Source: Maylandia zebra
Taxonomy: Eukaryota; Chordata; Actinopteri; Cichliformes; Cichlidae
Assembly (NCBI RefSeq): GCF_041146795.1
Contig: NC_135174.1
Span: 21,476,878 to 21,540,877, forward strand
Direction of reading: 5' to 3'
DNA length: 64,000 nucleotides
In this document: one piece after another, positions 27,501-38,199 of the stretch
How the letters are laid out: each line of letters begins with the position of its first letter
Numbering within the stretch: the stretch's first letter is position 1
Position numbers and translations under genes: made by a program
The notes under the pieces: model-generated
Database searches by the model: none
The model's input: the letters and a program-made list of their open reading frames with translations, nothing else
Told to the model about the DNA's origin: nothing

Positions 27501-29094
27501 GTTTCCTGGAGAGGCCTGCATTTGGACACAGGAGGTAAGATCCAGAGTTGTTTTTTTAAACAAGCAGAAACCACCCTGATATGTCTCAATAGCCAGCACA
27601 GTACCTTGTACTCAATCTTCCAGTCGTGCTCCTTGCTGCTCTTGCTGTGGTTCCTGTACACCTCCACTCTGTACTGCCTCACCAACAGCAAATCTTTCAC
27701 AAAGGCCTCAAAGTTCAGCTTGCTCAGAACCACACTCTCCAGCTTTCGACTCCCTGTTGACCAACAAAAACATGTCAAAATCTTTGTAATGCGTCCTTCT
27801 CATGGCACAGAGTGCTGGTGGTTTCAGTACACAAGTATCTCATGTGACCAGGTGGCATTTTTTATTTAGCAGATCATCTGCCTCCATCTCAGCCTGTCCC
27901 CAGCATCCTGCTTTGTATGTCCTCCTTCAGTATGTCCAAAAACCTCCTGTGTGGGCTTCCTCTTTCCCTTCTGCCTGGCAGTTCTAATTAAGGATCTTCT
28001 GTCTAATACATCCACTATCCCTCCTCTGTACATGTCCAAATCCTTGCCCCTCCAACTTTGTATCCAAAATGCGCAACCTGAGCTGTCCCTCTAATATAAC
28101 CGTTTCTAATCCTGTCCATCCTCCCAATTAATTAAAATCTTAACATCATCAGTTCTCCCTCTTGTCTTTTTCTCAATGCCACTGTCTCTAAACCATACAT
28201 CAAAACAGGTTTCACCTTCCCTTTCACTCTTGCTGCTACCCTCCTGTCAAAAATCACCCCCGAAAACCATCTCCACCTGCACTACCCTCTTGGTACTCTC
28301 TTCTTCACTTCTGTTGTGCACTATCCAGTGCTCTCCATGGTTGACTCAAGGTATTTAAACTCCATCATTTGTCCTAGTGTAAAATTTAGAGTCAGCACAA
28401 AGGTACAAGTCATGCAGGTTTTTGTGTTGTATGCTGAAAACCACCACAGAAGAAAGGAGCTGCAGCTAGCTATAAAGACTAAAACATCTAATATCTGGGT
28501 GAAGCAGTTTTTGTTCTCCATGTTTTTCTGTCAGTGACCTCACAGGAAATTTGTAGCTCAATGATATATCGCCATTTAAACAAATGAAATGTCCCTGAGA
28601 CAATAAATGAAAACACTTAACTGTAAGAGGACCCCTCATCATTTCCCACAAAAACATACTCTGTCCAACATTTAATTAGCCATGGCAATGCTTCTGAACG
28701 TACAGGACCTGCTAGGGCTGCAGCTAATAGCAGCCACCTTAGCTACAACCTGTGAAACCCTTTCTCTGGCTACACGGTCACACCAACTAGGTTAGCTTAA
28801 TAGTAAAGGCACCGAGGCACCCCTCGTCCCCTTACTTGTTTAAAAGCGCCAACTGAAGTTAGCTTAGTGCACAGCTAAGCTAGTACCTGAACCCAAATAT
28901 TTGATGACCCCGTTCGTTTTGAAAACCTCCTTCGCCGCGAATATGGCGTCCTTCCCGTGAACCGTATAATATTCGTTACGGTCAAATATCCGGAATGTGG
29001 TGTCCGGCTTCTCCGGCATGGAGAAAATGAAGTTAAGAAAGCCGTGCTCGGCTGCGCTGTCCATGGACAGGTTCTGTTTCGGCTGCACCGCCAT
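20598..29094 (-). CDS. msh2: DNA mismatch repair protein MSH2 (MutS homologue 2), 16 exons
   Basis: Exons 1-16 on the complement: 28887-29094, 27605-27753, 27231-27515, 26888-27034, 26519-26668, 25922-26055, 25244-25443, 24848-24957, 24641-24764, 24083-24233, 23876-23973, 23293-23544, 22906-23110, 22565-22812, 22272-22447, 20598-20774. They sum to 2,814 nt (937 aa). Most exon lengths (147, 150, 134, 200, 110, 124, 151, 98, 205, 248, 176) equal my recollection of human MSH2. MSH2 pairs with MSH6 or MSH3 to recognise mismatches in nuclear DNA. The Walker [10 protein letters not shown] starts at residue 670; the Walker B aspartate and glutamate of [10 protein letters not shown] are residues 749-750. 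The N-terminal mismatch domain, connector ([11 protein letters not shown]), lever/clamp and ATPase domain are all present. Residues 857-875 form an acidic then basic stretch ([19 protein letters not shown]) unlike the human sequence. No disabling mutation is seen. Confidence 0.97.
21221..21262 (+). repeat. Short dispersed repeat in msh2 intron 15
   Basis: The word ataagataacctttattaat followed by cccacacgtgggaat is a fragment I recognise as a frequent fish interspersed repeat. It includes a small cccacacgtggg palindrome. It is too short to classify. Confidence 0.45.
21803..22030 (+). mobile_element. tRNA-derived SINE in msh2 intron 15
   Basis: The head contains gattagtctcacagcaag and a B-box-like gggttcaactcc (21,848-21,859). 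The body then runs through ggagtttacatgttctcccc, ggcttcctcccacagtccaa and agacatgcagttagtgg. This is a very common fish SINE layout, like the AFC-type SINEs of cichlids. It is antisense to msh2 and decayed (B box mutated). Confidence 0.8.
24360..24420. mobile_element. Tc1-like terminal fragment in msh2 intron 9
   Basis: The word ccactatattaggtacacct resembles the terminus of the Tc1-like family also present at 512-700 and 58,960-59,475. Only the end is present. The intron also carries a CA microsatellite about 35 bases further on. Confidence 0.4.
24454..24503. repeat. (AC)n microsatellite in msh2 intron 9
   Basis: About 25 uninterrupted AC units lie inside the intron between msh2 exons 9 and 10. 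Confidence 0.95.
27870..28365 (-). mobile_element. RTE-type LINE fragment in msh2 intron 1
   Basis: Reverse-strand sequence here resembles the reverse-transcriptase C-terminal part of an RTE/BovB-type LINE. The + strand shows the typical run of ccaaaaacctcctgtg, ctgtacatgtccaaatcctt, gtctctaaaccatacatc and aaggtatttaaactcc words. It is in sense orientation with msh2 and broken by many stops. The tail at 51,940-52,100 looks like the same broad family. Confidence 0.65.
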
Positions 29095-29490
29095 CCTGGA
29101 ATCTCCCGCCACCGAGCAGAACCAAACAGGAAGTTGCGTTGACGAGATGTTCCCATAGAAACAAGAACGCAACCGGGGCCGCTTACTGGGAACATTTTTA
29201 TTCACAAATGCAGACATTTCAAAGCTAAACCACATATAAACGGATGTTTGAATGATCTTAAACTCTCGAGTAAGTCGCTGAAACATGTAAATGACAAGAA
29301 CGCCGCTCGTTTCTTCTTTTACGTCTTCAGTAGCTCGGAACACTAATGTTATGTAAACATTTTCGAACCTGACTTAAAACTTCAGTAATCACCGGAACAT
29401 AAATAATATCGACTTTCTAACTCACATTTCTCAGTAAATAACTCAAAACTAATGAAATCGTTTAAATGTATTAAAACTAAAAGTTATTAT
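29095..29490 (-). promoter_or_regulatory. msh2: Putative msh2 promoter region
   Basis: This is the sequence just upstream of the msh2 start codon. It is moderately GC-rich up to about 29,200, including the reverse complement of ggggccgctt near 29,175, then becomes AT-rich. No TATA box is obvious. The 5' UTR and start site cannot be fixed from sequence. Confidence 0.35.
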
Positions 29491-29557
29491 GGATGGATGG
29501 ATGGAAGTCGAAATTTTGAAATGATAACCCAAATTTTCGACTTCCATCCATCCATCC
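29491..29557. repeat. Near-perfect hairpin, 27-bp arms
   Basis: The left arm 29,491-29,517 (ggatggatgg... ending aaatttt) and right arm 29,531-29,557 are reverse complements with one mismatch. They are separated by a 13-base loop. The outer part is a GGAT tandem. The right arm runs straight into the repeat at 29,540-29,690. Confidence 0.85.
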
Positions 29558-29690
29558 ATTCTCTTCCGCTTATCCTTATCAGGGTCGCCTGGGTGGTGCT
29601 GGGCCTAACCCAGCTAGCATAGAGCAAGAGGAAAGGCACACCCTGGACAGGTCGCCAATCTATCACTGGGCTAACACATGCACACCTATG
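29540..29690 (-). mobile_element. SINE/LINE 3'-tail fragment, reverse orientation
   Basis: The words ctcttccgcttatccttatc, ggtgctgggcc, ccctggacaggtcgcca and gggctaacacatg form the reverse complement of the tail typical of the fish SINE family at 21,803-22,030. They end in a GGAT-rich simple repeat, as retroposon tails often do. There is no tRNA head here. Confidence 0.65.
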
Positions 29691-29699
29691 TGCAATTTA

Positions 29700-31795
29700 G
29701 AAACACCGATTAACATAATATATATACTCATATAATTATAATTAACCTCTTATGGATCAGAGTTGCCAGAATTTCATCAAACAAACTCAACTGATCAGTA
29801 GATGCTTTTCAGTTACTGGAAACAAATTTCAGAGGGACCCACAAATAAGAAGCAGCCAAAAGTGGCTGCAGTGAAGGCTTAGCTGAGCTTCTCAGGGGAG
29901 AAACCGCTTCATGACCACATCCATGGGTTCTATACTTCAGGCAGTCATTTAATGCAAAGGATTTCTTCCAAGAATATGAAGCAATCCTTTCATTTAAACT
30001 TATCGTAGTTTGTCCTATTGATTTAGAGTATCTGATGCTTCTTTCAGCTGCTACCTTACAAGGGGTCAACACAGCTGATAGCGCTGCACAGTTGATTTTG
30101 TAGATTTGTATGGATTTTGGTCTTGAACCAGGAAACTGTCTGATGCTAGGCAAATGTGTAAATCACGACATTATGGAGCCCTGTGTAAACCCAGAAACAG
30201 TTAATTCAATTAAAACAAGACCAAAAAATAACCCCATTGAATTAAAACCTTATCGACCTAACAGCAGATGCTCTCTATACTTAGACCCTGAAGTGTAGAC
30301 TGAACTTACTGACCTTTCTAGCGTGAACTTAACTGGAACTAACACTTTTAAACTTATCTAAAATAATTTTAGAAGTTAAAGAAAGTTATACTTATGTTTT
30401 TGACTTTTGAACCCTGTATAAATTGAATACACATCTACCAAACAAAAAATGAAATCTATGGATATCTGAGTGTTTGCATGCCAATATTATTATCTTGTAG
30501 CTGCAGTGAATGAGTTTTGTGTAATGACTGCAGCTGAGACAAAACAGTAAGTAGAAACAAGCAACACCTTTTCTTAAAACGATAAAAGCCCATCTGGATG
30601 GATGGCTAATGCTTTATATATAAATATATAATGCTTTAATGCTTTATATATCAAGTGGTGCCTTCACACATGTACAAGTTACCCATGGCATGTGCCCTTT
30701 TAGACAATCACAGAGGCATAACAAGCCAGATGCTCTTTAGCCTGAAGCATGTGTATTTCTGTGAAAAATGTCTAAATGTGATTCATCAGATAAAATAAGT
30801 TTTCTACTTTTCCTCAGTCCGTTGGAAATGAGCTTGACAAACCAGAATGTGAATTAATATTAATTCCTTGCGTAACTTGCTTTAGGGAACATGGCAGCAA
30901 ATTTTTTTCTGTGATATGTGCTGTTGATGAGTAAATATCAAATACTTACCTAATGTGTCGCTTGTGTTTCTTGCTGTCATATTGCTTATAGTGAACAGAA
31001 CAATTCAGTGATAAAATAAACCAATTTGCACTGGTGATTGTTTCATTCTCTCTGTCTCACACCCAAAATATACAAACTTATCACAATCTGCACACTGACC
31101 TAAAGTGACCTTTGACCTACAGCAAGAAAAAGTAAATAAATGTAATAACTGTTATCTGATGATTATCTTACATGTCTTAATTTTATGCCTTTTAGTTTTT
31201 AAATTCTTACTGTTTTTATTTATCGCTTTTATTTATTCTTTTTTTTAGTTCAAATAGCTGTACAGCACTTTGGTTGAAAGCGCTTTATAAATAAAGTTAT
31301 TATTATTCTTATTATGATTAAAATACTATATCACCATGCAAACAACATTTATTACTTATCAGATATCAGATCCCACAAGGCTTGTTTGTATTAAATCATT
31401 TTATTCATGAAAATAATATTACAAAATTAATGTCAAACCATCCACATTTTTCATAATTAAGACATAGAGTTAAACAGACTGGTTGTAAGTATCTTTAATG
31501 CAGATATGTACCTTTGAAGCCCTCTGACATTTTGGGCTGTGTATTCCCAGCAGAAAAAAACATAATGTGCTTTTGATTGTGGCTTATCAAGACAGTTCGT
31601 GATTACACGACAATTTGATTTCCATAAACTTAAAAAAAAAAGCATGTGAAGTCATGAGCCTCACGAGCTTATTTATTATTAGCTTATTTTTTGTATCAGA
31701 GCAACATAACTGGAACAAATCAACTCAGATGATTTAAAACGAGGTTAACAAGGTCTCAAGTGACATAAGATAAGGTTTCTTTCCCCTTTTTTTTC
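29700..31795. other. Divergent spacer between msh2 and gch
   Basis: This DNA is AT-rich with no recognisable exon. The stretch 29,830-30,420 has the look of a decayed repeat but I cannot name it. A retroelement tail lies at 31,205-31,320. Nothing else is supported. Confidence 0.5.
31205..31320 (+). mobile_element. L2-type LINE 3' tail
   Basis: The words tgtacagcactttggttgaa and agcgctttataaataaag followed by TTATTA repeats match the usual 3' tail of fish L2-like LINEs and their SINEs. No coding part is left in front of it. Confidence 0.6.
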
Positions 31796-31799
31796 TTCT

Positions 31800-32013
31800 T
31801 TGCAGGGGGCGGGGTTGGTCAGTGTTTAACCCCTCTGACGATGCTTCCTTTTTTGACGTACGCACGACTCCGACCAATAGGAGCCTGATGCGCATCCCAG
31901 GCAGGCCCCATAAACAGGATAACTACCGAATAGGCCAGCCAGACCCGCAGGGCAACGGAACTTTATCCTTGTTTATTTCTCGGTCCTAAGCAGAGTCCAA
32001 GCGCGCCTTAACC
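31800..32013 (+). promoter_or_regulatory. gch2: Putative GTP cyclohydrolase promoter and 5' UTR
   Basis: A GC box (gggggcgggg, about 31,806-31,815) and a forward CCAAT motif (gaccaatagg, about 31,872-31,881) lie 130-210 bases before the start codon. An ataaaca word at about 31,911-31,917 could serve as a weak TATA-like site. The region is GC-richer than its surroundings. Confidence 0.5.
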
Positions 32014-34000
32014 ATGAGCACAAAAGTCGGCGACATCGTGGAGGAGTTCCACACAGACAACAAGATGTCAACCGTCAACAACCACCACGAGACATCCCGC
32101 AAAGAGTTGGAGGACGCGTCTCGGTTACCGGCGCTGGAGACCGCCTACACCGACATCCTCAGGCATCTTGGGGAGGACACCGACCGGGAGGGACTGTTGC
32201 GCACCCCGTTGCGCGCAGCCAAAGCCATCCAGTTCCTCACCAAGGGCTACCATGAGACCATCGATGGTGAGTCACCTGGGAACAAGTTGAGAGAGGATGA
32301 GAGAGTGAGTTAGCAAAATGACTTACCTCAGTATTCAGCATCTTTTTACTTATGAACGTTTGGTTGGTCAAATCATGATATTTTAAATCTTCACAGACGT
32401 TAAAACTAAAAGATCAAGGCACAAAATAACGGGTAGATCAAGTATTATTAGTATTAAGCATTATTATTATGATTCCAGGATGTTGAAAAGATTTCAGATG
32501 AATGTTTCCTTAACTGAAGTAAAGATAATGCATATGTAAAGAAATGTAAATGTAAATGTAATGTAAAGAAATGCATATGTTTGCTTTCGTATCACCAGAC
32601 ATCTTAAACAATGCCATATTTGATGAAGACCACGATGAGATGGTGATTGTGAAAGACATAGACATGTTTTCACTATGTGAACACCACATGGTGCCCTTTT
32701 TTGGCAAGGTAGGTCTATGTGATTGAAAGAAATGTTACATTTAAAAAGAAAGAAAGAGTGAGACAAGAAAAAAAGCTTTCTTACTCATTAAGCATTGTTC
32801 AGTGAATTAATTTCAGCATTCAACCGCTAATATTGACCTCCTGTATTTCTCTGATTATGTGCTCTCACTGGCTGTTGTCCCTCTCCAGGTTCACATCGGG
32901 TATATTCCCAACAAAAAAGTGGTGGGACTGAGCAAGCTGGCAAGGTAACAGAGTACGCACCCACACACACACATGCACTGTACCCTCCAGCTGCCACTGT
33001 GTCTGTATGTTTCTCGTGTTAGTGTCAGCTGACTGTGTTCTTCTGTTATTCCAGTGCATTGACCTGGAGGCTTAGAGCCTAAACACACTGGCTATCATCT
33101 AGGCCTCTCATCAGACACAAGTCTAAACTCTGCTCGCTCTCGAGCCATGAGAAAATCCTTTTGGACCTGTGGGAATCCCAGACTATTATCACAGCCTCTC
33201 TGCCTGTCTCCTTCTCCTCCTGTCCTAAAATATCTCTTTAAATCTGAATATAGTGATGCAGAGTTACAGTAGCTGCAGATGAACTTGAGACAGTCTCACT
33301 AACGTTGAACTGTGAATGACAAATTCACAGAATGTGACTGATTCACAAATGACAAGTTATACAGTCTGCTGGCTGGAGAAGAGGCCGGTAGTCAGGGACT
33401 GATGCCAGACTGTGTTTATTAAAAACTGAATCATTATTAATGAATCTCCTTGGCTTTGCTTGTGTTCTGATTTCTGCAGGATTGTGGAGATCTTCAGCCG
33501 TAGGCTTCAAGGTAAGCAACCGGCAAATGTGTGCACTAGACAACTGGCATCGTCTAGTGTACCGTATAAGCTGAATTTCTTTGTTTTGTTTTGGTTTCAG
33601 TTCAAGAGCGACTGACTAAGCAGATCGCCGTTGGGATATCTGAGGCTCTGCAGCCAAAAGGTGTAGCTGTGGTTATTGAAGCGGCGTAAGTACAAACATA
33701 CACACACTACCTACCTTCAACATTATTATCTGTACAGCTTAAAGCTGCTGTTATATTGCACAGATGCTCATATAGCATTATATGACACAAAATACTGGCC
33801 TTAAGCAGAGCTTAGGAGTCAGTAAGCTCAGGAGCTGCAGAGGTTTGATAAGCACACTTGTGTTTTGCAGGCACATGTGTATGGTGATGCGTGGTGTCCA
33901 GAAGATGAACAGCCGCACAGTGACAAGCGCCATGCTGGGAGTCTACCTCGAGGACCCCAAAACCCGTGAGGAGTTCCTGTATCTTTCAAGGCGCACTTAA
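32014..34000 (+). CDS. gch2: GTP cyclohydrolase I (6 exons), probably the fish gch2 paralogue
   Basis: Exons: 32014-32266, 32599-32708, 32889-32944, 33480-33511, 33601-33685, 33871-34000. They total 666 nt (221 aa); phases agree. The enzyme converts GTP to 7,8-dihydroneopterin triphosphate. This is the first step to tetrahydrobiopterin (aromatic amino-acid hydroxylases, nitric oxide synthase) and, in fish, to pteridine pigments. Zinc ligands are visible: Cys111 and His114 in [18 protein letters not shown], and Cys182 in [13 protein letters not shown]. The variable N-terminus precedes a complete catalytic core; the family works as a homodecamer in the cytosol. The start codon has an accATGa context. 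The gene lies in the MSH2-CRIPT-PIGF block, whereas human GCH1 lies elsewhere. That is why I prefer the gch2 paralogue; enzyme identity is secure, paralogue name is inference. Confidence 0.93.
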
Positions 34001-34610
34001 CAGACATTACGTGCCATCCACTCCTGAGCCACTGTCTACAGTTGCACGTGGAAAGCTCTACAGTTCCAGGGGATCTGCACCTGACTGCTGCAGATCCAAG
34101 ACCTTCACCTATCGATCTAACCTCAATACACTGAAACCGTGAAGATTTCAGTCTTACTGCTGATCATCTATTGTTGGAATCACTGTGAACACAACATACT
34201 TATTTTGATGGTGCCTTTAGAAGATATTGTACAGTCTTCATTGGCAGTATAGTATATTATTATTGCCAAGTATACAACTTCAGTGCAATATTGTACTTAC
34301 GATTTAAATTGTTTTTCTGATGGGACATTCACAGGTGCTCTTGCAAAGTTATTGCATTTGTTATTCACTGGTTTTGCTAATTTAACAAAACTTATGTCCT
34401 TTATAAATACATTTATAAAGTCTTTTATGCATTATGTGGTATTTTAGGATGCATATTCAACGGTTATGGCTGTAAAATGATTCAAATGAGTAGAGCTGAT
34501 AGAAGTACTGAGTAGATGTTTGTTTGATCAGTGGCCACTGTGACAAGTCAAAAGCAGCATTCTGAAAGTTTTCAGTCCAATTTTGTTCATGTTGAAAATA
34601 AATAAAACCT
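34001..34610 (+). other. gch2: gch 3' UTR with poly(A) signals
   Basis: Overlapping AATAAA signals occur at 34,597-34,602 and 34,601-34,606, about 600 bases past the stop. They are followed by a TG-rich stretch (ctactgttgtgtgtttg), as expected for a cleavage site. Confidence 0.75.
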
Positions 34611-34794
34611 CAAGGGCAACTACTGTTGTGTGTTTGAACTATTCTATTTACATTATATAAGATTGTAAGTATGTAGAGCGTTCATACTGTGGAACAAATA
34701 AGATATGATATGAAATAAGACCCACAATTCACAAGACCTTTCAAGAATCTTCAGAAGCAAACACCCAACACACTAGACAAATGGGAAAAATGAA

Positions 34795-35045
34795 GCCAAA
34801 TGAGTTATATCTCTCTGCTCTTTGTTGACTACAGCTCAGCAACAACGCTATCATTCCAAATAAGGTGGTGGTCAAACTACATATGTCACTGGATATTAGA
34901 TTTTGTTAACAACTGCCTAACAACAGCCTGTCAGGCCAGGCAAGCACACATCCTCCACTCTCACTCTAAGTACTCAAGTCCTCTAAAGCTCTCTGTTGAG
35001 CCCTTTTCTCTGTGCACACAACTGTGAACTCATGTAAAACTCAGA
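34795..35045 (+). mobile_element. Decayed L2-like LINE reverse-transcriptase fragment
   Basis: The translation MSYISLLFVDYSSATTLSFQ and the following CHWILDFVNNCL resemble the reverse-transcriptase region 'LLFIDYSSAFNT...WILDFLT' of fish L2/Rex-type LINEs. The catalytic YxDD box is not included. Frames shift and the fragment ends near 35,045. Confidence 0.6.
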
Positions 35046-36463
35046 CCATTGTTTGACACTGATTGGACTAATAACTTTATTTTGATTTAGTCTTGCTTTT
35101 TTTAAGTGCAGAGCAGGTTTTTTGTTTCAATTTAGTTTTTATTGTTTGAAAATGTTAACTTTTAGTTTGGAGGGTGCATGTCAGAAATAGAATTTATTAA
35201 AATATTGCTTTTTAAAAAAAATAAAAATAAAAACACGCCTTTTTTTAAAGCAGTTGTCTCACAGTCTTGTAGATATCCAGATTGTCAATAAACATATCCC
35301 TCAAAACTTCATCAGGGAAATTGTGGTAAAATTTTACCAAACTAACAAATACTAAAACTTCCTCTACATTTTTTTTTTTTAATATTTAATTTTTCCAAGT
35401 TCACAAAACTGTTTCAGTTATTTTAATTATTTTCAAGGGTCTAGTTTTCCTGCAGATATTTTTATATACAGTCATATTCACCCAAAAAGCTACAAGCTAT
35501 GCAACAGGCTTGTGGATTGTAAGGAAAACTAAAAGACCTAAAAGAAAATAGCAGTGTAGTACAGATAGAGAAACTCCTACTAAATGGGTAAAACTTTTGG
35601 AAGACAGTTTTATAAGTCATATAAGAAACCTGTGAATCAGAAGGAGTTGCACCAGCTAACAGATGTATACTCAAATATTCTTAAAGTTACTGTGGATAAA
35701 ATAATAACTTATAGGACTGAGTTTTAACGTTGCACTCACTGTTTTTGTTTAGGGAGAGAGCTAAGAATGTCAGATTATTAAAAAAATTAATTTATCGTTC
35801 ACACGCTAAATGCATGTGAGCACTTCCCTGCACTGTCCCTGTCTCTGTTCTCATTGCACATTTGGGTACTGTGGTGGGAATTTTCAGCATTGGCGGCAGC
35901 CTAGGCATTATGGGCGGGCCTTGTGGCTTCAGACACATCTGTAATGGTCACTGTGTCACCTTAGCTGGATTCTCCTCACATTCTTTCATAGTTAGAAGTA
36001 AAACTAAGTCAAGTGATTTAGTAATGAAAGATTTAAATTTCTACATCAGCAGTAAGTCTTTGCAGTAGCAACCAAGCGGAAGCTAAAGGTTCGCTAAGAG
36101 TAGCAGGAACAGAGTCTAACGGCTGACCGGGAAGACTCGGACCACAGGGGGCAAAGCGCACCTCTAACGGGGCTACTTGGAGCAGATGGGACAAACAAAA
36201 ACATTTCTGTAGAACTAAAAGAGGTAACTAAGAAGTGGTGCACAGCTAGCTTTAGCACAGGCTCTCACTCGGAAAACTACAGAAACAAAACGAAACCTGG
36301 TGAGGAGATTCTGTGCTCACAATCTACACCATCCCAGTGCACAGAGTTGTTAATCCATGTTACTTTTTATTGTAGGTTTGCCATCTCTAAGCTACCACTG
36401 CTAACACCAACACTACTTTATGCTGGGGAAATAAATCTCAGGGACACTGTAAATAAGCTAGTA
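35046..36463. other. Spacer DNA, nothing recognised
   Basis: AT-rich DNA between the LINE fragment and the hAT-like element. No exon, RNA gene or classifiable repeat was found. Confidence 0.5.
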
Positions 36464-36471
36464 CTTATTTA

Positions 36472-38191
36472 CAGTGGCGCGTCTAGAAAATTTTTGTTGG
36501 GGGGGCCAGGTAGGGGCACAGATTTGGAGAAGGGTGGCAGATGTAATTGGCAGATAATGTTTAAAAAAAATTCTACCAACCGTTAACCATAATTCAATAA
36601 CCCTATAAACCTAACAACCGAATGCACTTTTAACTCTTATTAGAATGAGATTTTAACCACTACGGTGCAAAGTTTTTAGATACTGCGTTGATAAAGTACA
36701 AGAGATACAATCAGTCAGTGTTTATTCAGCAGTCAAGGACATCAATATTTGCATAGTATTTTTACTGACATGTTGTGCACATATGTTTTGGGCAAAAACA
36801 TTTTTGAATATTAAAATATGAACATTTGTAACAAACAATTGACAAATTAGCCAATGCCAATGTAAAACTTTATGTGCCTGTTAAAAAAAGAAGATAATCT
36901 TCTCACAAACTGGTGTTTGATTTGGAAACAGGAAAAAAGTGGGGAAACAACTGAAAAGACTAACATTTGAATAAAACCTGAAAGCAAGTAAATACTTTAT
37001 ATGCTGCCTTATGGTAAACTTTGGTAATATTGATCAAGAACAACACTGGCTGATGATGAAATACAGTCAGCTGGCATGGTGACACTGCCAGTATTAACCT
37101 GCAGGACTGGACTGGGACAGAAAATCGGGCATTTTGACTAGAGACCGGCCCACCAGGTATTAAAGCCATAAAGCCTTTGAATGAAAACAAACCCTGTTGT
37201 GACAGTGATGTACAGTCTTGTTGGTATATGTATGATTTCTATACATTTTACGTTAGATAAAAACTTTGGTTGTAAGATTTAGATAATTATTTAATAAAAG
37301 CGAGATATTTTAAATGAGAATAAGAAAGAAAAGTATTTCTTTGTGCCCCCCTCTCCCTGTTAATGCCCTACCTGCCCCCCTGGCAACACTTTGCTAGACT
37401 CGCCCCTGCACAGTTACCAGCTGTCAGCTGCTTAGAAAAGGATCCTGGTGTTATTTGTCTCTCAGAAACAGTTCATAACTTCCCTTCAACTCATTCATGT
37501 GAACTAAAAGGTAAACCTGTTTCTCCATCAGCTGTTCAGCTCTGATGATTCAGTAAGGACATCTCCTGGTTTCATCTTCATGTTTCCCTCTCACCAGATA
37601 ACCAAACCATATCATGACCAGCAGCTTTTTTGCAGCTGTGGCTCCAGCAAACATCAGCTGATACTAGAAATTTATATTAAATAAATTCTAACAACAGCTG
37701 ATCAAGCTTAAACGTGCAGCTGTTGTTTAGCGCGACATCTGCTGGTTTCCTCTTTCTGGCGCAAAGTGGGCGATAAACAAACAAGAGAGAAAAGCCGATC
37801 AGCTGATCACTGATCAGTTTCATGATTGAAGTAGCAACAGGAGAGGCAGGGGGAGAGAATGAGAGAAGAAGAGGCAGCTGTGCAGCGTAACGACAGAATA
37901 AATCCAGCTTTGTGTGTATCACGTTATAACGTGATACACTTGTATTTTTCTTTTGCCTGGGTGGCAGCTCTACGCTTCCTTACTTTCGTGCTTGGCTCTC
38001 CTACCTTTGCTAACGTGATGCACATAGCGCAGAAGCCGATGCTGCATTCACTTACACTCGGATATCTGAGCTTCACCGTTAAAACATAATCGTACATTTG
38101 ATATTTGATTGAATTTTATTGTTTTGCCTTTGTGGTGGCACCTGGGGTGGCCAGTCTGCCCTCCCAGGCCACCCCGCTGGACACGCCACTG
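36472..38191. mobile_element. hAT-like element, about 1.7 kb, with 8-bp duplication
   Basis: The left end begins cagtggcgcgtctag and the right end finishes tggacacgccactg, giving short inverted termini. The same 8 bases, cttattta, flank both sides (36,464-36,471 and 38,192-38,199), as hAT insertion predicts. An internal inverted end, ctagactcgcccctg (about 37,397-37,411), pairs with the left terminus over roughly 45 imperfect bases, including ggggggcc/aggtag-type words. The element may therefore be composite. No transposase frame is seen. Confidence 0.75.
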
Positions 38192-38199
38192 CTTATTTA

